Of a stretch of DNA of 64,000 bases, positions 30,586 to 39,787 are shown in pieces (within the stretch, counting starts at the first letter, position 1; each line of letters opens with the position of its first letter). This DNA is from Aphanomyces cochlioides (Eukaryota; Oomycota; Saprolegniomycetes; Saprolegniales; Verrucalvaceae). Made by a program: the position numbers and the translations under genes. Location: positions 124,001 through 188,000 of the forward strand of contig JAHQRK010000041.1 of the NCBI GenBank assembly GCA_019828595.1. The letters are read 5' to 3'. Under the pieces are notes generated by a model. The model saw nothing but the letters and a program-made list of their open reading frames with translations, was not told the origin of the DNA and did no database searches.

Positions 30586-31800
30586 CTAGGCTGAATTGGA
30601 AATCAATTTGGCTTTTCGTTTTCTTGATTCGCTTCGACGTTGGGACTTCGATTTCTTCGGTGTTTGTAAGCTAACACGGCGAATATGTCGGATAAAACTG
30701 ACTCTTGGCATCTGACCCAGGGGGTATACATTTTCATTGTCTTGGATCATACATAGACTTCGGTCTATGCAGCGCTTGTATCGCTTGGCGAGGACCCAGC
30801 AATGGGATGTTGAATCAGTGACAGAAACAACCAAGAATTCTCCGTCAGGCTCATCCAATATCGCTCTACAGATATCACGAATTGAATCACCCACCGATTG
30901 CTTGAGCAGTTGACGGGAGAATATGGCGTCGTTGTAGTGGAATCCATGTGTGTATGCCAGCTTGAGAAAATCATGCATCTTGGAAGGGGGAATGCCCGCG
31001 TCTTGAGGAACTCCATGGGCCTCTTTGAAACCCGAAATGACTTCTTCGCTGAGCTCAAAATTGGAGACATTCAAATTGGTAGCAACGATTCGGATTGCAG
31101 CCGCAAGACAAGATTTGTCACTGTTGTTGCCAATTTCTAGCCACAGAGGATCCATCGCTCGAAATTCAGCAAGCGTTGGGGCGAGACCAGTGTTCGTGAG
31201 GAAGTGGGCTCCAGCTTGTCGCCATCGTTGGTACATCGCCACGGCTTCTTGACACCCGCTGAGGTCTTTTTCGTCGAACCAGTCTTTGTCGAGTCCATCC
31301 GGGCGTTGAAACTTCCAGTTGACTTGGTATTGAATAGTTGAAATTCGATTTCGCATTGATGCCACTTCGCGGTGGTCATCGATAAACAACACTTCATCGA
31401 TGTCATCATCGTCGGTTGGAATTCGCAGAGTGCGTGGGCGGTTGGTTGGGGCATCAGCCGTTGTCGCATTCGTTTGTGGCCTGGCTGGAACAGAAACATC
31501 GTCCAATAGATCCATGAGGGATGGTAGCGGAGATCCATTGTCATTGCCCAAGGGGTCAAATTCGCGGGTGCTCGAGTTCAAAATGGACATATCAGGAGTA
31601 AATTGGTGTTCTTCAGTTGTAACTGGACTTGAAGGACGAGTGTCGGATGATTGCGTCATAGGTACAGAAATCTCAACTCCATCCACTCCCTCAAGAGTAA
31701 TCCCTGGAGACATCGAGCTCCCCACACCTCGTGTAGTTATGGGTCTCGACGTCTGCGCGGGGAGTACGCTATCGGCAGTGAAAATCGTTGAAGCTTCCAT
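30586..31800 (-). CDS. Family A ORF3: chromodomain-like + OTU-like protease
   Basis: 404 aa, same as 9877-11091, with Trp162/Trp174 of the chromodomain-like block and the Asp228-Cys231/His333/Asp354 protease set intact. It starts 213 nt after the ORF2 stop, so it needs its own initiation or a separate mRNA; no obvious promoter is visible. Confidence 0.62.
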   Translation of the reverse strand: MEASTIFTADSVLPAQTSRPITTRGVGSSMSPGITLEGVDGVEISVPMTQSSDTRPSSPVTTEEHQFTPDMSILNSSTREFDPLGNDNGSPLPSLMDLLDDVSVPARPQTNATTADAPTNRPRTLRIPTDDDDIDEVLFIDDHREVASMRNRISTIQYQVNWKFQRPDGLDKDWFDEKDLSGCQEAVAMYQRWRQAGAHFLTNTGLAPTLAEFRAMDPLWLEIGNNSDKSCLAAAIRIVATNLNVSNFELSEEVISGFKEAHGVPQDAGIPPSKMHDFLKLAYTHGFHYNDAIFSRQLLKQSVGDSIRDICRAILDEPDGEFLVVSVTDSTSHCWVLAKRYKRCIDRSLCMIQDNENVYPLGQMPRVSFIRHIRRVSLQTPKKSKSQRRSESRKRKAKLISNSA

Positions 31801-32013
31801 TGTTGTTGTCTTGGGTAAAATCAAAAGTGAGTCTTGGAGAATTGTTTTGAGATTCTCACTGAACTTATTCTCAGTTGCGACACTTGAGTCAGGCACGATT
31901 TGATTGGGCAGTGAAATGTTTTGCGCGGATCGTGAGTGATGGTCGCCAGGATTCCCAATCAAAAATTCAGCTGGGATACCAAGTCAAGAATACAGCTGGG
32001 GCTTGTAATCAAA

Positions 32014-35000
32014 TTACTGGTGTTCAACTCGAAAAGACATGGGATATTTTTCGAATAGCTCGTTGTATCCAGCTTGAGAGAAAAGGACTGAGACCGCTTC
32101 GATGATGTTTCGATAGTCGAAGTCGTCAGGCGAGAGCAAACGAATTGTTCGCCTGATGGAAGCTGTCCAACTGACAAATATAATCTCGTTCCATAGTAAA
32201 ATCGGTAGAGGCCTTTTGCCATCGAACTTGGTTGCATTTCTTTGAGTCCATAAGGAGTACGTGATGGAAGCACAAAGGAGGGACCATAATTTGAATAATG
32301 CGTCATGCAGGTGTTTTCCTCGCGTATTGGTCTTGAAGCGACTGATATTCGTGGTGGTTGCCCAATCAAACTTAACACCATAAGCTCTCCATGCTCGCTC
32401 TTGGAACATCCAAACTTGATGTACATGATGACATGTATGGAAGGCATGATGAAAAGTCTCAACATCCGAGCAATCTTCATAGACACAACAAATAGCGTCA
32501 GGGTTTTGGATCTGCATATAGGAAAACCTCGAGTTGACGGGTAACATCTTCATGTGCAATCGAAACCATACATCGCCTTGAACAGGTGGAGGTAGATTAC
32601 ACACAGTACGAATGAGACGGATATACTTTGCTATGTCTTTGTCAGTTCTTGTCGTAGTCTTCATAGGATGTATAGCTTCAGTCTGGGGGGCGTGGTAAGC
32701 TAAATGCACCACGTTTTTCTTGGGCCACGACTCGAAAGGTAAATCAGCATCCTTGATTCTGGCTGTAAACGGATGTTGACAAGTCGGGACATTAGGCAGT
32801 GGCGACCCTTGCCGAATGTCAAACGATCGAACAACTTTGTCGAAGATTCGTGTGAGTTGATTGTAAATGTCGGTTGTGCGGGGCAATGTGGCAAAGTCCA
32901 TGACTCCGTCCTGGTTTAGACAAACTTGGGCAGCTGGATTGTTCGACGACATTCGGTTCACGAACATGGTCTCTGTTGGCCAAGCACCATGTGGGGTCAG
33001 GAAATCCTTCAGGCATCTGAGACCATTTTTGGCCCCGTGGCGGCACCAGAGACGCATGTCTTCATCTTTCACGACATTTGCTAACATCTTAGCAGAGCCG
33101 AAGTGCATTGCGTCGTAGGCTGTGAGCCATACCGGGAGGTTCAGTACCGTGTCGAGATTTGGAGGCACGCCGATTCGCTTACTCATGTCTGTGGCTGACC
33201 AATGTTTCCAAGTATCAAGCCACAGTGGATGGAGCTCGCGAAGCAAAAGCCACTTGGAGCTTGCATTTGGGTAGTATGAAAGAAAATCGAATGGGTGACT
33301 GTCTCGGAATAACTGATGTATTGTGCGGCTAAATTGTCGCTGTACAAGTTTCTTCCACACCAGGATTTCACCAGGAGAATCGGCAGACATAAAGAGCTGT
33401 AAACGAAGAAGGCGTTGTGTTCGCAGCCTCGATGCAATGTGGGGGATTCCCAAGCCTAAAGGCTTGTCGTACTGCCACCTTCTATGGATTGAGGGACGGT
33501 AACTCTCATCGAGCTGGGTCTTGCGGCAAAGTATGAACTTGTTTAACATTTGTTGCCACGTAACGACCATAGCAGGAGGCACAGGTACAACGGCTGTTAC
33601 ATGCCACAACATAGATAGCAACATCGTGGAGGCAATAAGCTTTCGGCCCTGCAATGTCCTTGCTCGTTTACCCCATAGTTGAAAGGACGAGATGAATTTG
33701 TCGTTGAGTTTTTGAAGTTGGGAGTCAGCCGAAAGTCGATGGCCAAAGAGAATACCAAGATATTTCGTACACTGACCAGTTGGTACGATATTGAGCAAAC
33801 CATCTGCTTCGATGTCTTCTTGATCGAGATGGTCGTTGAGAACCAAGGTCATGCACTTGGAACGATTCAGACGGGCCCCTGAAGCCGTGCAAAACTCTTC
33901 CACAATTGCCATTTGCTCCACAGCAGATTGCAGCGAGTTTGATAACAACGTCGAGTCGTCGGCAAAGAATATACTCGTAATAACTGAGTCGTGGGGGAGA
34001 GCGATTCCAAGATGTGGGGACGCTCGGAGCATCTCACCAAGAGGTTCGAGGTATAGGACGAACAGTAGGCATGATAAAGGACAGCCTTGTTTGACGCCTC
34101 GGGTAGGTCGGATCTTAGGGCCAAGCTCGCCATTGAAGATGATCTGGACCAAAGGTGAGTCGTACAAAAGAGCTACCCACGCAATGAAACCTTCACCAGT
34201 GTTGACTGCTCTCAGCACATCAAGCATGAATTCTCGATCCACCATGTCGTACGCTTTCGAAAAGTCAAGGAATGTTGCATAGTAGTCGTGATCTTCGTTG
34301 GTGCAAAACGTTTGCAAAGTTTGCACAAGCAGGACGTGGTCATGCAGCCGTCGTCCTGGGACAAAGCCAGCTTGACTTGGGTGAATGAGATGAGGAGCTA
34401 CTGTAGCCAGGCGATAAGCGAGGGCACGGGATAGTATCTTCACCTCCACTGACATGAGTGCAATAGGTCGGTAGTTTCCAGGATCGCCTCGATCACCAGC
34501 TTTGAAGAGCAGAGCCACAGCACTACGCCTTTGTTGAAGGAGTAGTTTACCGTGGTGGTGAAGTTGGTAGTTGAAGACCCTGACCAGGATTTCGGAGAAA
34601 GCCTCGGGTGCTACTTGGAAGAAGGCCGCTGGCCATCCATCAGGACCAGGAGACTTGTTTGGACTCATTGTCTTGAGAGCACTACACAGCTCGGCTGCTG
34701 TGATAGGTCTGTCTAGCTCCTCGCGTTGCTCATCATTGAGTTTGCGGGAGATAAACCGTATGACAGCCCTCCGCCTCGCCCGGTTTAGCCGAGGTTGTTC
34801 GCCACGAGTGGTAGTCATTATTGCCTTCCAATGGGCAGTGAATCTCTCTTTGATAGTGGTAGGATCAGACACGGGAATGCCATCGACGTTGACCGTCGTG
34901 ATAGGAACCTTGAGTCCTTGTGGCCTTCGAAAGAAGTGGCTCGTACCGCGTTCGTTGACATTTGCATGAAAATCGAATTGCTGATCCATGCGGTATTGGC

Positions 35001-36129
35001 GATATTCGATTCGTGCGTTTTCCAGCGCCAACCGAGTAGCATCAACGGCAGCCTCGTCGAGCAAGCCAGCTTCGTATGATCGTTGTGCAGATATATGTCT
35101 CAGTTTTAGGCTTTTGAGCTCGTGTTGCATGGATTGGAGGTGGTGGCGATGACATTGTTGTAAACGTCGTTTGATTCGCTTAAGCCACCCATACCAGACG
35201 GCTCCCATGTTTGTCGATTCGTCCGCACGCATCTCAGAGAGGAGGTGTGATGCCTCTTCTCGTATGGCTTTGATGACGAGCGGGTCTTTGAGTAGCTCTC
35301 TCGGCAGCCTCCAGTAGCCACGGGTCGTGGGTGTATGACTTGTAGAGAGAACGACAGTGTGCTCCAAGTGATCTCCGGCAAAGCTGTTAGTGGCATATTT
35401 TGAGCTTTGGTAGGATTGGGCAACTAAATCTTGGTCAATGAACCAGTAGTCCAGACGATTGCTTCGTCCTGGACCGCTTGCCAGTCTTTCGTGAGGGTGG
35501 TGTAGGCGCCACGCGTCGATGACTCCTAGTTGTGACAGCCAGGCAAGACATTCGACTTTTCCAAAGGTGTGATCTTGCCGTGGTTTGGAAGCATCGAGGT
35601 GTTCGTTGACAGGAAGGTTAAAATCTCCCCCAACCAGGTGTACACTGTTAGCTTCAAAAGCGCGAGGGAGACTGTCAAAGAAACTAGCCCGATGTTGAGG
35701 GGTAACTGGCGCGTAAATGTTGTGGATGTAGACTGGGGTTTCATCCCAGTACGTTTTGATCACAATATAACGGCCAGGGATATCGTGTTGTGATAAGTGC
35801 ACCAGGCTTGAGAATCCAGGCATCGATTCGTGAAAGTATGATGCAACGCCACATCGACGGTTGTTCAAATTGTCCGTGCGGGTTGTTCGTAAGTCGTTGG
35901 TAAAAAGTTTGTACTTGCTAACACCCACTTCGTTGTCGAGGTGAGTGTGGAAAGTGTCAAGATGTTTTGCGTTGTTGAGTTTCGTTTCTTGAAAGAGAAC
36001 AGCTTGTGTCGGTTTCCGAAGACGCCGTGCAACAAGATGTCCGTTTTCTTTCAGCCCATTGAGGTTGCTCGTCGTCACTTCAAGTATGGGGAGCTTGACA
36101 AAATGACCAGCCGCGACCACTTTAGCCAC
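32014..36129 (-). CDS. Family A ORF2: APE endonuclease-reverse transcriptase
   Basis: 1371 aa, open throughout, counted from the GTG in the ORF1/ORF2 overlap (CGTGGCTAA). It is the tandem-duplication partner of 11305-15420 and retains all endonuclease, RT and zinc-knuckle motifs listed there. Confidence 0.93.
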   Translation of the reverse strand: MAKVVAAGHFVKLPILEVTTSNLNGLKENGHLVARRLRKPTQAVLFQETKLNNAKHLDTFHTHLDNEVGVSKYKLFTNDLRTTRTDNLNNRRCGVASYFHESMPGFSSLVHLSQHDIPGRYIVIKTYWDETPVYIHNIYAPVTPQHRASFFDSLPRAFEANSVHLVGGDFNLPVNEHLDASKPRQDHTFGKVECLAWLSQLGVIDAWRLHHPHERLASGPGRSNRLDYWFIDQDLVAQSYQSSKYATNSFAGDHLEHTVVLSTSHTPTTRGYWRLPRELLKDPLVIKAIREEASHLLSEMRADESTNMGAVWYGWLKRIKRRLQQCHRHHLQSMQHELKSLKLRHISAQRSYEAGLLDEAAVDATRLALENARIEYRQYRMDQQFDFHANVNERGTSHFFRRPQGLKVPITTVNVDGIPVSDPTTIKERFTAHWKAIMTTTRGEQPRLNRARRRAVIRFISRKLNDEQREELDRPITAAELCSALKTMSPNKSPGPDGWPAAFFQVAPEAFSEILVRVFNYQLHHHGKLLLQQRRSAVALLFKAGDRGDPGNYRPIALMSVEVKILSRALAYRLATVAPHLIHPSQAGFVPGRRLHDHVLLVQTLQTFCTNEDHDYYATFLDFSKAYDMVDREFMLDVLRAVNTGEGFIAWVALLYDSPLVQIIFNGELGPKIRPTRGVKQGCPLSCLLFVLYLEPLGEMLRASPHLGIALPHDSVITSIFFADDSTLLSNSLQSAVEQMAIVEEFCTASGARLNRSKCMTLVLNDHLDQEDIEADGLLNIVPTGQCTKYLGILFGHRLSADSQLQKLNDKFISSFQLWGKRARTLQGRKLIASTMLLSMLWHVTAVVPVPPAMVVTWQQMLNKFILCRKTQLDESYRPSIHRRWQYDKPLGLGIPHIASRLRTQRLLRLQLFMSADSPGEILVWKKLVQRQFSRTIHQLFRDSHPFDFLSYYPNASSKWLLLRELHPLWLDTWKHWSATDMSKRIGVPPNLDTVLNLPVWLTAYDAMHFGSAKMLANVVKDEDMRLWCRHGAKNGLRCLKDFLTPHGAWPTETMFVNRMSSNNPAAQVCLNQDGVMDFATLPRTTDIYNQLTRIFDKVVRSFDIRQGSPLPNVPTCQHPFTARIKDADLPFESWPKKNVVHLAYHAPQTEAIHPMKTTTRTDKDIAKYIRLIRTVCNLPPPVQGDVWFRLHMKMLPVNSRFSYMQIQNPDAICCVYEDCSDVETFHHAFHTCHHVHQVWMFQERAWRAYGVKFDWATTTNISRFKTNTRGKHLHDALFKLWSLLCASITYSLWTQRNATKFDGKRPLPILLWNEIIFVSWTASIRRTIRLLSPDDFDYRNIIEAVSVLFSQAGYNELFEKYPMSFRVEHQ

Positions 36130-38585
36130 GGGAAGCGATCGTTGTGAGATCCGCTAGGTCGCCGTGAATTAAAGTAGGTTCGCTTGGGTGAAACATGACT
36201 TGATTGTGGAGAGTGATATCCAAATCGTTGCTTTCGTGTAGTTGAAGGATTTTTGTCATGATGTGACACATCGATTCTCCGTCGCCAGTGTACATGAATT
36301 CCATTCTGTTCCATATGTGGAGGCCAAGGTCGGTGTACATCAGGAGTGACATGAGCGTTTCGGAGGATAGACTGCGTTTACCAAGGCGAGAGGGTAACGC
36401 TGTCACTGGACTTTTTGTTGAGGCCAAAATTGCCGCATCGCTATTGAAATATAGTGGAGCATGAACTGCCATCAATACTTCTGCAATGGCCAGCACTTCT
36501 TCGACTTCAACTCTGTTGAGGACGATGTCATCATCGGTGATGATTGCCTCGATGAGTGGGAGGTTGTTGACCATCTTCTGGTCACTGAACACCGAGATCA
36601 CGTGGTCGTGAGTGATTGGAGTGCCGAATGTTGCCTCGTAGAGCTGACCAAAAGATTTTGTGCCACCACCAGACGCTCTTAGCCAACGATTAAGCAGTCG
36701 AAGACGAACAAAGTATTCGAAGCTGTCACGATTGGAGACAAAAATTTGGTGCAGTTGCAGTCCAAATTCGATTGGCGCACGTTCTAGATGGATGCAGATC
36801 GTGTCAACACGCCCGTCCGTAATCAATTTCAATAAGTTGAAGGAATCGTGCGCTAACGCTTCCTTAACTTGGGCCGGGATATGTTGTGGTGCGTTTTGAG
36901 CCTTGGTGTCAAGGTCGTTGAGCTCGGCAAGTATGGCATCGAGAGACTTCTCAAACCTTTGGATTGAGCCCTCGTGGGGTTTGATCCCGCTAATGAACTC
37001 TTCAGCGGCAACGTGCACCTTGTCACCAGATTTGAGTGTCAGCTTTGGAACAATTACTTTGACAGTGGTGTTGCCAACTGTCGTTTCGTGTTCCTCGGGC
37101 TCAACATTAGCGCGTTCGTCCAGAGCCGCAAACATGTTCGGGGAGATCCAGGGACGATCAGGAGCTGGGATTGAGCCAGCGGAGATTGGGGTTTTCTTTC
37201 TTTTGCCTGTAGTTTGAACTTCAGTCCATTCCTTGTTGCTGTCTCGGGTCGTTTTCTGCCGTTTGGCAGTGGATGTCGAGACAGCGGCGTCTCCCCGTGG
37301 GCGGTGAGGGGTTGCGTGAAGTCCATGTTGGGTGGCGATTACATCGAGGTCAAGGCGCGCGAGCTTCTTGTCACGGTAAAACCATCCTTGACCAAACACG
37401 GAGGCACCGACCCTTGAAAATGAATTCTTCAATTGATCGACCGTCATTGTGCATAGATTCGGGTATAGCTGTCCCTTCAAAATACAAGCGATAACGAGAG
37501 CTAGCCAAGCCAGTCGTCGAGGAAACTGTGGAGTATGAGCCCCACAAAAAGCGTGGCTCAAGCTTTGACATGATGCTGAACATGAGACGTTCTTCATCCT
37601 GTCCTTGGAGACCAGATGGGATATCGATGAAATATCCATCAAGTATATGGGGCTCAGTCATGACAAATCTCTGAGAGCTGCCATCCTTTGCCACTTGGAT
37701 CTTGAGAGAGACTCCACGCAGCTTTTTAAGAGCATCTTCAGAGGCTATGCCCCACTTGAGAAGACGATTGGAGACATCTTTCTCGCACTTGATGACATCG
37801 ACAAATGCATCGTCCAAATCAAGCGCTTGGTTGTCAAACAATAGAGATGTCATTGCCTTGGAGATGTCGATGTATTTGGTGTATTGGCCAGTGGACATTT
37901 GTAGCCAGCCAACAACATCTCTGGGGGAATGTTTTTGGATGGGCAAAGTGTCGTCAAACGTGAGAGATCCTGTCGCGCGTTTTTGCAACAAGGACGCCAG
38001 CTCGGCCATAGTTGGTCGATAATGGCCGACGTCACTGTTCCGCTGAGCCTTGGCAGATTTAGCTCTCTGCTTGGCTTGGAATTCCCACACGCATTCGTTT
38101 GGCTTTTTGGTCGAGGTGTTCGACTCGGGTGGTATTGGCACGGAGCGTGTTGTAGCAGGAGGCGAGGCATCGATTTGAGCTTCAGGCTCCATTTCCACAT
38201 CAACATTGGTGTCGCGAATCGATTGGTCTTCAGAGCGCGGCTCCAGCTCAGTGGCTTGAGTAATCGGTGGGGTATGTGGTTGGTTGTTGTTGGAGATATC
38301 CTCTATGTCTTCATCAGGCATCGGAGAAACATTATCCTTGTTGACAGTTTTGTCGCTGGTACGAGCGCTTGGTAATGGCACGCGACCACCGAGTGTAGCA
38401 AGACGTATGGGCGGTTGAGCAGCAGGCGGAGTTTTGTCGATGATTGAGTCAGGTTCATCGTCATCATCATCGTCAACAATCACCTCCATGATACTAGAAG
38501 CGTCCGAGGTATTGCGAAAGGGAGAGGCAGAAAAAGCTGAGGGCTTGTGTGCATGAGCACGGCTGGAAGAGCGGGTAGTCGCCAT
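36122..38585 (-). pseudogene. Family A ORF1 with 2-nt deletion
   Basis: The ATG at 38585 and first ~400 codons are normal. At about 37399 two bases are missing (ACACGGAGG where the other copies read ACACGCGGAGG), giving a 404-codon truncated product that ends shortly after the FKGRCLRV motif. The remaining frame resumes to the normal stop. The change is not in a homopolymer, so it looks more like true decay than the G-run cases. Confidence 0.87.
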
Positions 38586-38637
38586 GTTGTCAGTTTTGGA
38601 CAGTGGTACTGCGGGGTAGCTGGCAAATTGGAAACTA
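38586..38637 (-). promoter_or_regulatory. 5' UTR / putative promoter, family A
   Basis: 52 nt including one extra T after the tRNA end, then the 35-nt block shared with family B. The element start is head-to-head with the tRNA at 38638, so transcription of both would diverge from the same point. Confidence 0.55.
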
Positions 38638-38710
38638 TCCTCTATAGCTCAGTTGGTAGAGCGTACGGCTGTTAACCGTAAGGTCGCAGGTTCGAACCCT
38701 GCTGGAGGAG
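38638..38710 (+). tRNA. tRNA-Asn-GTT: tRNA-Asn (anticodon GTT)
   Basis: Identical gene, anticodon 38671-38673, TTTT at 38714. The 5' flank is the start of the A element. Confidence 0.98.
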
Positions 38711-39662
38711 TTCTTTTCTCTCTTTTGCATATCCATAACTGATCACCAATACAAATACTGACGTGTAGATTCTCGGCATGTCTTCTTCGAGTCAACATAT
38801 GCGTAAATAAGAAGACTATGTCACGCCAATCCAATACCAGTCCTTTATCTCCAATATGATGTGGAATGGCCTCAAAATTGCTGCTCATCAACTAGTGCGC
38901 AAGTCATTGCAGAATACATAAGAGAAACTCCAATGAGCGATTCTCTGACAGCAACAGATGTGCGCCACGCTAACTTGGCTTGTATTGGACTTGAGGAGAG
39001 ATCACTCATATGGTGTCTTTTAGACTTTGTCAACTGATATCTTAGACAACGGATCACGGTCGTCAAGAGCGACCTAGAGACAAGTATTCCATTGACTTGG
39101 TTTGAAATATCATAGCACATGGATGTACTCACTCCATTACCTTGTTCTTTGCATAGAATGTGATCGTCTCCAATGTGGACTGTGTCAAATTTCGGTGGTA
39201 TACATGGACATATTTTCACGACGTTAACATCGATCGAAATCAATCCATATACCGCATCTCAAGACCACAATCGTAACATTCCTACCATTTTATGCAGCTT
39301 GCTGCCAAACATATTCTGGAGAAAGTTCTGTCGCATATGTGTGTGATATTGCTGTTATGCATCTGTGTGAATCGTTTCTTGGCTTGTCGACTGACAGCGC
39401 CAACAAAGCAGAAATGACACAGACTTGAAATAGTTGTGAAGATAGTCTCAATTACAGTATTGAGATATTTACAAACACGACAAATGATATCATTAAAAGG
39501 TGCACAGCAGAATAAAACGTGTCCATTCTTTCCTCGCGTCTTAATCAAAGATGTCAGAAGCTACTCATTCTATAGACTTGATGTGAAAGCTATTGCGAGT
39601 TGGATGTGTTTGTTGCGATCACGTCGATAAGTTGGAAGGGATATGCAAAAGAGAGAAAAGAA
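38711..39662. other. Spacer 1, third copy
   Basis: 952 bp with the perfect 24-bp terminal inverted repeat. No gene recognised. It lies outside the 20.7-kb duplication, so its identity to the other copies reflects the older tRNA array. Confidence 0.85.
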
Positions 39663-39735
39663 CTCCTCCAGCAGGGTTCGAACCTGCGACCTTACGGTTA
39701 ACAGCCGTACGCTCTACCAACTGAGCTATAGAGGA
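39663..39735 (-). tRNA. tRNA-Asn-GTT: tRNA-Asn (anticodon GTT)
   Basis: Identical gene on the minus strand; TTTT in transcript sense at 39656-39659. Its nucleotide 1 (39735) is followed at once by the 5' end of a full-length B element, with no extra base. Confidence 0.98.
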
Positions 39736-39787
39736 AGTTTCCAATTTGCCAGCTACCCCGCAGTACCACTCTACGCTATCTGACAAT
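39736..39787 (+). promoter_or_regulatory. 5' UTR / putative promoter, family B
   Basis: 52 nt; the first 35 are identical to the family A leader and the last bases before the ATG (TGACAAT) are also similar. Such a conserved non-coding start in two otherwise diverged elements implies selection for transcription start, RNA structure or template jumping. Second B copy: 47081-47133. Confidence 0.55.

Larger units (their letters stand above)
15798..36506. repeat. Segmental duplication, copy 2 (20,709 bp, complete)
   Basis: The unit runs from inside an A ORF3 to inside an A ORF1. Its length equals the offset between copies (20,709), as expected for a head-to-tail tandem duplication with its seam at 15797/15798. 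After 36506 the sequence carries on into the rest of ORF1, which copy 1 lacks. Confidence 0.85.
30508..38637 (-). mobile_element. Family A LINE, full length (8,130 bp), ORF1 frameshifted
   Basis: A single insertion in tRNA 38638 with both 14-bp copies present. Order on the minus strand: 52-nt 5' UTR, ORF1, ORF2 overlapping by 8 nt, ~210-nt gap to the ORF3 ATG, ORF3 and a 78-nt 3' UTR. ORF2 and ORF3 are open; ORF1 has a 2-nt deletion. This copy spans the duplication boundary at 36506, where copy 2 ends. Confidence 0.93.
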
